From contig NZ_JAAAJC010000002.1 of assembly GCF_009900715.1 (NCBI RefSeq), positions 310,001 through 374,000 on the forward strand: a stretch of 64,000 bases of DNA, read 5' to 3'. The DNA is from Halococcus salsus (lineage in GTDB: Archaea; Halobacteriota; Halobacteria; Halobacteriales; Halococcaceae). The notes below the pieces were generated by a model. That model made no database searches. It saw only the letters and a list, made by a program, of their open reading frames with translations, and was not told the origin of the DNA. This document shows positions 1-7,973 of this stretch, piece after piece (position 1 is the stretch's first letter; each line of letters opens with the position of its first letter). The translations under genes were made by a program, and so were the position numbers.

Positions 1-43
1 TATAATATTTCGAGTGCGTGGAGGGCACTCCGGTCAGCGGGAC

Positions 44-1186
44 CTATCGGATGACGTCGAGGCCGTTGTGCTGTTCACCGCGGTCGTCGCCCCCGGTCGA
101 CTCCACACCGGAGAGCGACTCCCCGTCGTCGAGCGCCGCCCGCGAGCGGTCGGCCTGCTGTTGGGCGTCGGGACCGAGGACTTGGGCGCTCTGGACACCC
201 GTCATGATGGCCATCACGCGGACCTTGCCTTTGTACTCCTCGCGGATCCGGGAGCCCCAGATCACGTTCGCGCTGGGGTCGAGGCGGTCGGTGATGCGTT
301 CGGCGATCTCCTCGGCCTCCTTCAGGGTGAGGTCAGGGCCGCCGGTGATGTGGACCAGGCCACCCGATGCGCCCTGGTAGTCCACGTCGAGGAGGGGGTG
401 GCTCATCGCGTCCTTCACGACCTCCTCGGTCTTGTTCTTGTCCTGGGTCTCGCCCACGAGCATCACCGCGACGCCGCCCTGGTCCATGATCGAGGTCATG
501 TCGGCGTAGTCGAGGTTGATCAGCGAGGGCTGGGTGATGGTCTCGGCGATCCCCTTGACGGTCTCGGCGATCAGCTGGTCCATCACCGAGAACGCCTTGC
601 CGACCGGGAGGTTGGGGACGTAATCCAGCAGCCGGTTGTTGTCGAGGACGATGATCGAGTCGGCCTCGTTGCGGAGCTCCTCGAGGCCCTCCTCGGCCTT
701 GACGGTTCTCGCGCGCTCGACGTTGAACGGCGTCGAGACCATCCCGACCACGATCGCGCCCTCGTCGGCCGCGATCCGCGCGACCACCGGGGCCGCACCG
801 GTGCCGGTGCCGCCACCCATGCCCGCGGTGACGAACACGAGGTCCGCACCCGAGAGCACGTCCTTCAGGGTGCCACGGGCCATCTCGGTGGCGCGCTCGC
901 CCATTTCGGGGTTGCCACCCGCGCCGAGCCCCTGGGTGAGGGTCTTCCCGACGAGCACCCGGGTGTCGGCCTGGATCATCTGGAGGTGCTGTTTGTCGGT
1001 GTTGACCGCGATGGTCTCGGCACCCTCGACGCCGATGTTGTAGAGCCGGTTGACGGTGTTGTTGCCCGCACCGCCACAGCCGACCACCACGATCCGGGGG
1101 TCGCCGAACTCGTCGAGTTCGGTTTCGTCCCGACGCTGTTTCTCCTTCTCGGCGTTTTCGAGCGCGGACTCGACGATGTCCTGCAT
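44..1186 (-). CDS. ftsZ2: Cell-division tubulin homologue FtsZ2
   Basis: Tubulin-like GTPase that polymerises into the mid-cell division ring. The 380-residue protein has the N-terminal nucleotide-binding segment with GCGGAGNN near residues 36-43, the tubulin signature GGGTGTG at 124-130 and the T7-loop sequence NLDYAD at 224-229, which completes the catalytic site of the neighbouring subunit. The MQDIV start and the position directly after a short ribbon-helix-helix gene (2-base gap) match the known haloarchaeal cdrS-ftsZ2 operon rather than ftsZ1. A variable acidic tail follows about residue 335. The assignment as FtsZ2 rests on the N-terminus and context; FtsZ itself is certain. Confidence 0.95.
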   Translation of the reverse strand: MQDIVESALENAEKEKQRRDETELDEFGDPRIVVVGCGGAGNNTVNRLYNIGVEGAETIAVNTDKQHLQMIQADTRVLVGKTLTQGLGAGGNPEMGERATEMARGTLKDVLSGADLVFVTAGMGGGTGTGAAPVVARIAADEGAIVVGMVSTPFNVERARTVKAEEGLEELRNEADSIIVLDNNRLLDYVPNLPVGKAFSVMDQLIAETVKGIAETITQPSLINLDYADMTSIMDQGGVAVMLVGETQDKNKTEEVVKDAMSHPLLDVDYQGASGGLVHITGGPDLTLKEAEEIAERITDRLDPSANVIWGSRIREEYKGKVRVMAIMTGVQSAQVLGPDAQQQADRSRAALDDGESLSGVESTGGDDRGEQHNGLDVIR

Positions 1187-1188
1187 CG

Positions 1189-1362
1189 TCAGGCCCTCGC
1201 GAACGGGCGCTCGGCCCGTCGCTCGCTCTGGTTCTCCTCGGCGACCATCCGGCGCACCGCCGCCCGGATGGCCTCGCTTCGGGTGGGATACTCACCGAGT
1301 TCGACCATCTGTTCGACCTCCTCTATCTGCTGCTTCGGGATCCGTAGTGTCACACGCTCCAT
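1189..1362 (-). CDS. cdrS: Short ribbon-helix-helix regulator CdrS
   Basis: 57-residue protein starting [19 protein letters not shown] with a helix-turn-helix-like second half ([15 protein letters not shown]), the full pattern of a CopG/Arc-type ribbon-helix-helix DNA-binding dimer. In Halobacterium, CdrS (cell division regulator, short) is cotranscribed with ftsZ2 and controls cell-division genes; position and size here match. The start ATG is the only one consistent with the RHH beta strand at residues 2-8. The stop lies 2 bases before the ftsZ2 start, so the two are surely one transcript. The promoter just upstream holds GTAAGACG palindromes. Confidence 0.9.
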   Translation of the reverse strand: MERVTLRIPKQQIEEVEQMVELGEYPTRSEAIRAAVRRMVAEENQSERRAERPFARA

Positions 1363-1383
1363 TTGTTGTCTCCTGTGGGGACG

Positions 1384-1512
1384 CGTCTTACAGACCGGAA
1401 CCGCTGTACGGAACCGGAGGTCGTCTCCATCGACCCGACTGTAAGACGGTCGTCTTACGCAATCGTATGCAATCGTCGCCGGTGTAATAAATCTACCGGA
1501 AGGCGTAAGACG
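1384..1512. promoter_or_regulatory. Candidate operators GTAAGACG in the cdrS-ftsZ2 promoter
   Basis: Three 8-mers of one orientation or the other lie close to the promoter: CGTCTTAC at 1384-1391, a head-to-head palindrome GTAAGACG-gt-CGTCTTAC at 1441-1458, and GTAAGACG at 1505-1512. The palindrome sits just downstream of the predicted transcription start for cdrS. Ribbon-helix-helix dimers typically bind such short inverted or tandem repeats, so CdrL or CdrS is the likely binder (inference). A further copy of the 8-mer lies inside cdrL at 1776-1783. Confidence 0.6.
1484..1494 (-). promoter_or_regulatory. TATA box of the cdrS-ftsZ2 operon
   Basis: Read on the minus strand this is GATTTATTAC, the A/T-rich TATA type of haloarchaeal promoters. 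Transcription would begin near 1463, leaving a leader of roughly 100 bases before cdrS that contains the palindromic operator candidate and the 1384-1391 site. Confidence 0.55.
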
Positions 1513-1559
1513 GTTTCGAGGATCGGTCGCAAACGCCGTCTACGACTGGTTTTCGGTGT

Positions 1560-2075
1560 TTACGGTCCGTCGAGAACGTCGGCTGCCGGCGTCCGACGAC
1601 CGCAGCTCGGACAGAACGCCCAGTCCGAGCGGAGTTCGTCGCCGCACTCACAGAACACCCGGTGGCTCGCCTTCTCCCCGCAATTCGGGCAGTAAACGTT
1701 CTCTGAGTCGAGTTCCTCGCCACACTGACCGCAGGTTTTACGCTCGTTCGACGCCGTTTGCGCGTCCGGGGCCGGCGTCTTACGCGCGGTCGACTCCGCT
1801 TCGTCGTCTTCGACCGCAGCGCCGTCGAGCGTGATGTTTACGTTGATATCCTGGGGTTGTGACGGCGTAAACGCACCGGACAGCCGGTCGTCGACGATGG
1901 CCTCGACCCGTTCGGCGACGAGTGCATCGAGGCTGTCGGCGGTGTCGGACACGGTGGGTTCGTCCCGCGCGAGGTAGGTCCGGAGGGCCTCACGCATCGC
2001 CTCGCTCTTCGAGGCGTCGAGGGTTTCGAGCTCCTCGATGAGCTCGTCGTCCGCGCGGAACGTGATCTTGCTCAT
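1560..2075 (-). CDS. cdrL: Long ribbon-helix-helix/zinc-ribbon regulator CdrL
   Basis: 171-residue protein. Residues 1-45 (starting MSKITFRADDELIEELETL) form a ribbon-helix-helix DNA-binding domain; a linker follows, then two C-terminal zinc ribbons with pairs CGQCG/YCPNCG and FCECG/FCPSCG. In haloarchaea CdrL (cell division regulator, long) is encoded upstream of cdrS-ftsZ2 and regulates that operon. I start it at the ATG at 2075 because the RHH strand begins there; an upstream in-frame start would add 17 residues without homology to the fold. It is transcribed toward cdrS across a separate promoter region. Confidence 0.85.
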   Translation of the reverse strand: MSKITFRADDELIEELETLDASKSEAMREALRTYLARDEPTVSDTADSLDALVAERVEAIVDDRLSGAFTPSQPQDINVNITLDGAAVEDDEAESTARKTPAPDAQTASNERKTCGQCGEELDSENVYCPNCGEKASHRVFCECGDELRSDWAFCPSCGRRTPAADVLDGP

Positions 2076-2148
2076 CCGTTTGCCGAGGGGACGACAGCCG
2101 GCTACTTCAATCTTCCCGGCCGTCACACGCGTCCGACACGAACAGAAA

Positions 2149-2158
2149 TTCTTAAACC
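2149..2158 (+). promoter_or_regulatory. TATA box of tRNA-Tyr
   Basis: TTCTTAAACC lies about 25-34 bases before the mature 5' end of the tRNA, the usual spacing in haloarchaeal tRNA genes. Confidence 0.5.
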
Positions 2159-2182
2159 CGACGACCGGGGTAGTATCGGTAA

Positions 2183-2256
2183 CCGCTCTTAGCTCAGTTT
2201 GGCAGAGCAGTCGACTGTAGATCGACTTGTCCCCCGTTCAAATCGGGGAGAGCGGA
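2183..2256 (+). tRNA. tRNA-Tyr (GUA)
   Basis: 74-base gene. The acceptor stem CCGCTCT (2183-2189) pairs fully with AGAGCGG (2249-2255), the discriminator is A at 2256, and the anticodon GTA is at 2217-2219. The C1-G72 pair is the archaeal tyrosine identity element. CCA is not encoded and no intron is seen. A T5 run begins at 2257. Two further copies of the 3' end follow downstream. Confidence 0.97.
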
Positions 2257-2460
2257 TTTTTGCTGCGAGCGAAGGCGAGCAGTCGAAAATCCGTCTCGAC
2301 ACGATTTGAGCAGCGAGCAACGCGGAGCGTTGCGAGTGAGTTCAAATCGGGGAGAGCGGACTTGCTTGCAAATCCGGTCGACATGGTTTGAGCACGGAAG
2401 TCGCAGCGCGCGAGCGGAGCGAGCGGGTCGTCTTCCGACGTTCAAATCGGGGAGAGCGGA
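2257..2460 (+). repeat. Two tandem tRNA-Tyr 3'-tail hairpin units
   Basis: The last 21 bases of tRNA-Tyr, beginning GTTCAAATCGGGGAGAGC (2236-2256), recur exactly at 2340-2360 and 2440-2460. The units are 104 and 100 bases long. Each has a weakly conserved left part (AAATCCG...CGACA), then GATTTGAGCA or GGTTTGAGCA, an inverted partial copy of the T arm, then a hairpin (GCAACGC/GCGTTGC in the first, CGGAAG/CTTCCG in the second), then the tail. No reading frame is supported between 2257 and 2577. Confidence 0.8.
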
Positions 2461-2577
2461 CTTCCGCACCTGTCGCATCAGAGCCGAGCCGAGCGTCTCC
2501 CGTCGTCCGACACCGTGATCGGTCGGGTTGCGTACGCCGGTGGTGGGTTTTTTCGTCCGACTCCCGTAGGACGGGGT

Positions 2578-2928
2578 ATGCCGAACGACAACTCCGACAT
2601 GAGCGACGCACGCGACCGCCAGCGGGACCGCGCCGAGCACGTCGAGAACATCCTCGACGAGGTCGAGGCCGACACCCGCGAGCGGAAGTACCCCGTCAGC
2701 AGCGAGGACCTCGCGACCGAGTACGCCGACCAGCCGATCGACATGCCGAACGAGACCGAGTCGATGGGCGACGTCTTCCGCCGGCTCGACGACGAGTACG
2801 ACACGCCCGAGCAGGTCCGCGAGGCACTCCACGGCGAACTCACCGGCGAGGCGGGCGGCCGAGGTGAGTACAACGACGAGCGCGACCTCACGGCGCTCGA
2901 CGATGCCGAGGACACCGACACCGTCTAG
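2578..2928 (+). CDS. Conserved acidic haloarchaeal protein (DUF5789-like)
   Basis: 116-residue soluble, strongly acidic protein with no signal peptide or membrane segment. The central part, YPVSSEDLATEYADQPID followed by MPNETESMGDVF, resembles the haloarchaeal DUF5789 family, whose function is unknown to me; the family name is from memory and tentative. I chose the ATG at 2578 because residues upstream read through a promoter-like T-rich stretch. It stands alone between the tRNA-Tyr repeat region and the DUF4129 cluster. Confidence 0.7.
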   Translation: MPNDNSDMSDARDRQRDRAEHVENILDEVEADTRERKYPVSSEDLATEYADQPIDMPNETESMGDVFRRLDDEYDTPEQVREALHGELTGEAGGRGEYNDERDLTALDDAEDTDTV

Positions 2929-2982
2929 ATCACCGTGTGAGGTGAGGGAAAGGCTCAAACACGCCGGCTGCGGCTATTCGCT

Positions 2983-3900
2983 GTGAATCGGAGCAGGCTC
3001 GCCTCGGTGCTGATCGCCCTCCTCGCGGTGCTCGCGCTCGCCGTCGGGGCCGCCGTCATCGACGCCCCGACGGCCACCCCGGGAGCCGGCGGCGGGAGCG
3101 GTGGCGGCTCCGGCGGTTTCTTCGGGTCGGGCAGCGGCTTCAGTCTCGGGGGGTCGCCGTCGCCGGAGACGGTCGGTGAGTTCCCGGCCGAGTTCTTTCA
3201 GCTCCTGCTCGTCGTGGTCGGGGTGACGGCGCTCGTGCTTCTCGTTCTGCTCTGGAAGGAGTTCGACCTCGGCGACCTCCGGCGGGTCGCGGTCGGCGCG
3301 GTCGTGCTCGGTACCCTGCTCGCGGCGAGCTACTTCGTCCTCCAACTGTTCGGCAGCGACGGTCGACAGCGGGGGAACGGGAGCGGTATGGGGGCGGGCC
3401 AGCCCTCGTTCCCGGGCGGCGGGTCGGGCGGCGCAGCCGATACCGCCCTCCAGCCCGTCTCGACGGAGCTCCCGCTGGTGGCGGTCGCGGTGGGGGCGGT
3501 GCTGATCGTTGGTCTCGCGGCCGTCCTCCGGTCGGAGGACGAGGGGGAGACGGACGAAAGCGACTCGACGGCGACCGATGCGTCGGGGATGGCCGGGGTC
3601 GGCCGAGCGGCGGGGCGGGCGGCCGACCGGATCGAGCACGACACGACGCTCGAGAACGGGGTCTACCGCGCGTGGCGCGAGATGACCGACCACCTCGACG
3701 TGGCGCGTCCCGAGTCGAGCACGCCGGGCGAGTTCGCGCGTGCGGCGACCGAGGCCGGGATGCGGGGGCGAGACGTCGACGAACTCACCGACCTCTTCAC
3801 GCGGGTTCGGTACGGCGACGAGCGGGTGACCGACGAGCGCGAGCGGCGGGCGACGAGCGCGCTCAGACGCATCGAGGAGACCTACGCGGAGGAGCCGTGA
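2983..3900 (+). CDS. DUF4129 domain membrane protein
   Basis: 305 residues from a GTG start. An N-terminal hydrophobic segment (about 6-25) is followed by a Gly/Ser-rich extracellular loop, further membrane segments near 72-95, 103-122 and 163-182, and a soluble C-terminal DUF4129-type domain (about 210-300, containing NGVYRAWREM and a TPGEFARAA motif). DUF4129 proteins accompany DUF58 and MoxR proteins and are thought to act in a membrane-anchored maturation or surface-assembly system. It is the first gene of a tightly overlapping four-gene operon; the next start GTG overlaps its TGA. Confidence 0.8.
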   Translation: MNRSRLASVLIALLAVLALAVGAAVIDAPTATPGAGGGSGGGSGGFFGSGSGFSLGGSPSPETVGEFPAEFFQLLLVVVGVTALVLLVLLWKEFDLGDLRRVAVGAVVLGTLLAASYFVLQLFGSDGRQRGNGSGMGAGQPSFPGGGSGGAADTALQPVSTELPLVAVAVGAVLIVGLAAVLRSEDEGETDESDSTATDASGMAGVGRAAGRAADRIEHDTTLENGVYRAWREMTDHLDVARPESSTPGEFARAATEAGMRGRDVDELTDLFTRVRYGDERVTDERERRATSALRRIEETYAEEP

Positions 3901-4463
3901 ACTGGCGAGGGCTCGGTGTGGCGGTCGGCGTCGGCTGCGTGCTCGCCGGCCTCGCGGTCGTGGTCTCGCCTTCGCTCGCGGTCGAGGTCACACCGAGCCT
4001 GCTCACGCTCGTCGGGGTGGTCGCGGGGCTCGCGGGCGCGGCGGCGGTCTACGAACGCGCGACCACCGACGAACAGCGGACCGAACCGCCGACGCCCGAA
4101 CGGCCGCTCTCCGTCCCGACACCGGGTACCGAACTCGACCGCCAACTCGATGCGCTCGGCTCGCGGGGTCGCCGGTTCGGCATCGGGGAGCGTCGCTCGA
4201 TTCGCGACCGTCTCGACGAACTCGCGGTGGCGGTGCTGGTCCGCGACGGCGAGAGCGAGGCGACGGCCCGTGAGCGCCTCGCTGCGGGGACCTGGACCGA
4301 CGACCCCCACGCCGCGGCGTTCTTCGCCGAGGCGCACGCGTCGGACGTCCCCCTCGAAGAGCGCCTCCGGGCGGCGTTCAGCGGCGAGCCAAGCCCACGT
4401 CGACGGGCACGCCACGCCATCGACGCGCTCGCGCGGATCGCCGACCGGGAGCACGAGCAATGA
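3897..4463 (+). CDS. Membrane protein of the DUF58 cluster (DUF7269-like)
   Basis: 188-residue protein starting at GTG 3897, whose bases overlap the stop of the DUF4129 gene. Two hydrophobic segments (about 5-25 and 33-52) precede a soluble acidic and arginine-rich region. Its position between DUF4129 and DUF58 genes matches the haloarchaeal DUF7269 family; no enzymatic motif is visible. The ATGA overlap with the DUF58 gene indicates translational coupling. Function unknown; presumably part of the same membrane complex. Confidence 0.75.
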   Translation: MNWRGLGVAVGVGCVLAGLAVVVSPSLAVEVTPSLLTLVGVVAGLAGAAAVYERATTDEQRTEPPTPERPLSVPTPGTELDRQLDALGSRGRRFGIGERRSIRDRLDELAVAVLVRDGESEATARERLAAGTWTDDPHAAAFFAEAHASDVPLEERLRAAFSGEPSPRRRARHAIDALARIADREHEQ

Positions 4464-5788
4464 GCACGGGCCGGACCCGGCGTTCGGCCGCCGGTCGCGA
4501 AGAGGTGGCGGTGGAGGACGAGACGGTCCGCAGAACCGGACGGTGGCGGGGGGTGAGCGCGCTCGCGCTGGTGGCCGGTGCGGTCGGGATCCTCGCCGCG
4601 GTCCCCGGGCTGGTGCTCTGTGGCGTCGTGGGGATCGCCTTCGCCGCGGTCTCGCGGTCGGCCCGCCCGCCGCCCGTCACCCTCCGGATCGAACGGAGCG
4701 TGAGCGAGTCCCGGCCCGCACCCGACGAGACGGTCACCGTCACCGTCGAGGTCGAGAACGTCGGCGAGGCGATATGCAACGACCTCCGGGTCGTCGACGG
4801 CGTCCCGCCGGGGCTCGGGGTCGCTGAGGGGTCGCCCCGGTTCGCGACCGCGCCGCTCAGACCCGGCGAGACCGCGAGCTTCTCGTACGGCATCGCCGCG
4901 ACGCGTGGCGTCCACCGGTTCGAGTCGGCGTTCGTCCTGCTCCGGGATACGGTCGGGGCGACCGAGCGCGTCGCGCGGGTCCCCGCGGCGACCGACACCC
5001 CGCTGACGTGCGTTCCGCCGCTCGGGTTCGGGATCGAGGGGAGCCTCCGCGACCAGACCATCGACCAGCCCGGTCGCGTGCTCACCGACGTCGGCGGGTC
5101 GGGGGTGGCGTTCCAGGCCACCCGCGAGTACCGACCGGGCGACCCCCTCTCGCGGGTCGACTGGAACCGGCTGGCGAAGACCGGCGACCTCTCGACCGTC
5201 GACCTCCGCGAGGAACGCGCCGCCGCGGTCGTCCTCCTCGTCGACGCCCGTGAGGAAGCCTACCGCGCGTCGGGGCCGGAGGCGGAGTCGGCGGTCTCGC
5301 GGTCGGTGCGGGCCGCCGGGGCGCTCTACGTCGGCCTCACGAACGCGGAGAACCCCACGGGTATCGCGGCACTCTCGCCCGACCCCTACTGGCTCGCGCC
5401 CGGATCGGGACCGACCCATCGCGCGCAGGTCCGCGAGGCGCTCGCCACCCACCCGGCGTTCGCCCCCGCCCCGCCCGACGAGCCGTTCTTCCCCTCGATA
5501 CGGCTCCGGCGGCTCCGACGACGCCTCCCCGCGCGGGCGCAGGTCGTGGTCTGCGCGCCGGTCTGTGACGACGCCCTCGTTCGGCTGCTCCGGCGGCTCG
5601 ACGTCGGCGGCCACCGCGTGAGCGTCGTGAGCCCCGACCCCACGGCGACCGACACGCCGGGGAGTCAACTCGCACGAACCGAACGCCGGGTCCGGCTCTC
5701 GAAACTCCGGGCCGCCGGGATCCCCGTGATCGACTGGGGCGACGAACCGCTCGCGGTGGCGCTCGCACGCGCCGGAGGCTCGCGGTGA
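4460..5788 (+). CDS. DUF58 domain protein (vWA-like)
   Basis: 442 residues. Two adjacent membrane segments (about 34-70) are followed by an extracellular beta-rich region and the DUF58 signature YRPGDPLSRVDWNRLAKTG near residue 227, then a von Willebrand factor A-like fold with a VLLVDARE strand. DUF58 proteins work with MoxR-type AAA ATPases, which here lie convergently at 6672-7619. Both ends overlap the neighbouring genes by 4 bases, so the four genes 2983-6279 form one operon. The substrate is unknown. Confidence 0.85.
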   Translation: MSTGRTRRSAAGREEVAVEDETVRRTGRWRGVSALALVAGAVGILAAVPGLVLCGVVGIAFAAVSRSARPPPVTLRIERSVSESRPAPDETVTVTVEVENVGEAICNDLRVVDGVPPGLGVAEGSPRFATAPLRPGETASFSYGIAATRGVHRFESAFVLLRDTVGATERVARVPAATDTPLTCVPPLGFGIEGSLRDQTIDQPGRVLTDVGGSGVAFQATREYRPGDPLSRVDWNRLAKTGDLSTVDLREERAAAVVLLVDAREEAYRASGPEAESAVSRSVRAAGALYVGLTNAENPTGIAALSPDPYWLAPGSGPTHRAQVREALATHPAFAPAPPDEPFFPSIRLRRLRRRLPARAQVVVCAPVCDDALVRLLRRLDVGGHRVSVVSPDPTATDTPGSQLARTERRVRLSKLRAAGIPVIDWGDEPLAVALARAGGSR

Positions 5789-6279
5789 GCCACGCTATCG
5801 ATCCGTCGCCGCCACGACTGAGTGAGGGGGTCGCGGTCGTCGCGGGGGCGGTCGGCACGCTCGCGCTCGCCGTCTCGCCCGCCGCGTTCGGCCTCGGTGC
5901 GCTCGGGACGGTCACCGTCGGCGCGGGGCTCTACCGGCGTTCGCACGCCGCCGTCACCCTCGGGGCGACGGGGGTGTTCTGTGGCGTCCTGCTCGCGGGG
6001 CTCGCCGACGCGCCGCCCGAACTCCTCCTGCTTTCGACCGCCGGCACGGTGGTCGCGTGGGACGTCGCCACGTTCGCCATCGACCTCGGTGCGGAGCTGG
6101 GGCGGGCGGCCGAGACGAGGCGGCTCGAACTCGTCCACGCCGGTGCGAGTACGGGGCTCGCGCTCGGGGCGGCGGTCGTCGGCACACTGGTCTATCGGCT
6201 CGTCGGCGGCGGGCCGGCGCTCGCACCGGTCGTGTTGCTCTGTGGCGCAGTAGTGCTCGCCATCGCCCTCCGGCCGTAG
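5785..6279 (+). CDS. Polytopic membrane protein of the DUF58 cluster (DUF7519-like)
   Basis: 164 residues, almost entirely hydrophobic, with about five predicted membrane segments alternating with short charged turns. It starts at GTG overlapping the DUF58 stop and is the last gene of the operon. The position matches the haloarchaeal family DUF7519 (name tentative). No motif hints at catalysis; it probably anchors or completes the membrane complex. Confidence 0.75.
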   Translation: MSHAIDPSPPRLSEGVAVVAGAVGTLALAVSPAAFGLGALGTVTVGAGLYRRSHAAVTLGATGVFCGVLLAGLADAPPELLLLSTAGTVVAWDVATFAIDLGAELGRAAETRRLELVHAGASTGLALGAAVVGTLVYRLVGGGPALAPVVLLCGAVVLAIALRP

Positions 6280-6466
6280 GTGGAGGTGGATCACTATCGG
6301 TCGTCCGGATGGTTCATCGGGCCTCCGTCGACCTCGTGTTTCGCGATGTTTTCTTCTCAAATTTCACGAAATCATTGCCCGATCGAACCCGTATCAGGGT
6401 AGCGGCTACGGAAGGAACCGACCCGTTCCGGGGGTGTATTCGGGTCCCGACCGAAGCGGGGTTGCA

Positions 6467-6658
6467 ATGTCAGAGACAGACGCGGTCCCGGACGAATCAG
6501 GTGCGCCGTACCTCGCCTTCGGGGCGGTCGGCTCGGTCGCGCTCGCGCTCTACGAGTACTACGTCCGCGGCAACGAGCAGCGCGGGATGTTCATCGGGCT
6601 CTGGCCGCCGACGATGATCGGCTTCGCGATCTACCTCAAGCAGAAAGCGGCCGAGTAA
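6467..6658 (+). CDS. Small two-segment membrane protein
   Basis: 63 residues. An acidic N-terminus is followed by two hydrophobic segments (about 15-30 and 40-57) around a charged loop YYVRGNEQRG, ending in a lysine-rich tail. It lies alone between the DUF58 operon and the convergent moxR gene, whose stop is 13 bases beyond its own. The 187 bases before it are comparatively A/T-rich and hold only its promoter. Function unknown; I did not recognise a named family. Confidence 0.65.
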   Translation: MSETDAVPDESGAPYLAFGAVGSVALALYEYYVRGNEQRGMFIGLWPPTMIGFAIYLKQKAAE

Positions 6659-6671
6659 CGACTTCGACGGG

Positions 6672-7619
6672 TCAGACCGTCGGCACCGGAACCGAGTCCA
6701 GCACGTCGGCGACCACCGACCGTTTTTCGACGTTCTCGACCGCGGCATCCGGCGTGAGCACCAGCCGATGCGCACAGACGGCGGGGGCGATGGCCTTCAC
6801 GTCGTCGGGCGTGACGAACTCCCGACCGGAGAGCACCGCGCGGGCACGGACGGCCTCGAAGAGCCGCTGGGTGCCTCGTGGTGAGACCCCCACCGAGCAG
6901 GTCGAGCGCTGGCGGGTCGCCCGCGCGATGGCGACGAGGTAGGCGAGGAGGTCCTCGTCGACGCGAACGGTCTCGGGGACGGTCTGTAGCGCGCGAACGC
7001 GTTCGGCCGAGAGGACTTCCTCGGTCTCCGGGCTGCGTGCTTCGCGAGCCGCCCGCCGGCGGAGGAGTTCGACCTCGCCCGCTTCGTCGGGGTAGCCGAT
7101 CGCGGTCTTGACGAGGAAACGGTCGACCTGGGCCTCGGGGAGTTCGAAGGTGCCCGCCATCTCGACGGGGTTCTGGGTCGCGAGCACGAAGAAGGGCTCC
7201 GGGAGGGCGTGGGTCTCGCCGTCGACGGTGACCTGGCCCTCCTCCATGGCTTCGAGGAGTGCCGCCTGGGTCTTTGGCGGGGCACGGTTGATCTCGTCGG
7301 CGAGCACGACGTTCGCGAAGACCGGACCGGGCGAGAACTCGAACTCGCCCGTCCCCTCATTGTAGATGTGGGTCCCCGTGACGTCGGCGGGCAGGAGGTC
7401 GGGGGTGAACTGGACTCGTGAGAAGGAGAGCCCGAGCGCGCGGGCGGTGCTCCGGGCGATCAGGGTCTTGCCCGTGCCGGGGACGTCCTCGAACAGGACG
7501 TGACCGCGGGCGAGCACGCCCAACAGCACGGTTTCGAGCAGCGAGCGCTCGGCGATCACGGTCGTACCGAGGGCGTCGAGAACTGCGTCGATCTCCTCGG
7601 TGGCCGCCGTGACATCCAT
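6672..7619 (-). CDS. moxR: MoxR-family AAA+ ATPase
   Basis: 315-residue AAA+ ATPase. Walker A GTGKT is at residues 48-52, Walker B VVLADEINRAPP near 106-117, and sensor-type NPVEMAGTFELPEAQVDRF follows. MoxR ATPases act as chaperone-like motors with DUF58/vWA partners. I use the ATG at 7619; the preceding in-frame codon is TTG. Unusually, it is not in the DUF58 operon but on the opposite strand, convergent with it across the small membrane gene. Confidence 0.93.
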   Translation of the reverse strand: MDVTAATEEIDAVLDALGTTVIAERSLLETVLLGVLARGHVLFEDVPGTGKTLIARSTARALGLSFSRVQFTPDLLPADVTGTHIYNEGTGEFEFSPGPVFANVVLADEINRAPPKTQAALLEAMEEGQVTVDGETHALPEPFFVLATQNPVEMAGTFELPEAQVDRFLVKTAIGYPDEAGEVELLRRRAAREARSPETEEVLSAERVRALQTVPETVRVDEDLLAYLVAIARATRQRSTCSVGVSPRGTQRLFEAVRARAVLSGREFVTPDDVKAIAPAVCAHRLVLTPDAAVENVEKRSVVADVLDSVPVPTV

Positions 7620-7703
7620 GCCCAAACGGGTGCGGCGGGGCGCTTAGTGATGGCGATCGGAGACCGAAACGGATAACAGGGCGTCCGCCGGATCGATAGA
7701 TGA

Positions 7704-7788
7704 GCCGGGGTAGCCTAGCCTGGCCAAGGCGGTTGCCTCGAAAGCAACTGTCCTCACGGACACGTGAGTTCAAATCTCACCCCCGGCG
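7704..7788 (+). tRNA. tRNA-Ser (CGA)
   Basis: 85-base class II tRNA. The acceptor GCCGGGG (7704-7710) pairs with CCCCGGC (7781-7787), discriminator G at 7788, anticodon loop CTCGAAA with anticodon CGA, long variable arm TGTCCTCACGGACACG, and T stem GTGAG/CTCAC. CCA is not encoded. A second copy of its 3' end lies 155 bases downstream. Confidence 0.96.
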
Positions 7789-7955
7789 CATTCTTCGATT
7801 GTACCCCACGAGCGACGTAGTCGCTGGTATGTTCTGCGGATACGCTAGACCGTGTGGTTTGAACGAGAACGGACGCAGCCCGCACAGCGAGTGTAACGAG
7901 CGAGCAGGAACGTCCGTGCGTGGTTCAAATCTCACCCCCGGCGCATTCTTCGATT
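7789..7955 (+). repeat. tRNA-Ser(CGA) 3'-tail hairpin unit
   Basis: A 33-base exact direct repeat, beginning GTTCAAATCTCACCCCC, covers the tRNA end and first flank (7768-7800) and recurs at 7923-7955. Before the second copy lie GTGTGGTTTGAAC, an inverted T-arm partner, and a hairpin with arms CGGACG and CGTCCG. The layout is the same as the units behind tRNA-Tyr. The repeat extends 12 bases past the tRNA, so the duplication was not limited to mature tRNA sequence. Confidence 0.8.
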
Positions 7956-7973
7956 TCACCCAGCAAGCGACAG

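Noticed and set aside
1-43. Possible promoter TATAATATTT at the left edge
   Set aside because: It could be a promoter or the T-tract terminator region after ftsZ2, but the neighbouring gene is outside the window, so neither can be supported.
14-1444. Long open frame opposite ftsZ2-cdrS
   Set aside because: It mirrors the codon pattern of the real genes; high GC third positions keep the opposite frame open. Its product has no recognisable motif.
2236-2460. CRISPR array behind tRNA-Tyr
   Set aside because: Only three 21-base repeats that match the tRNA end, with 80-base intervals containing hairpins; no leader and no cas genes in the window.
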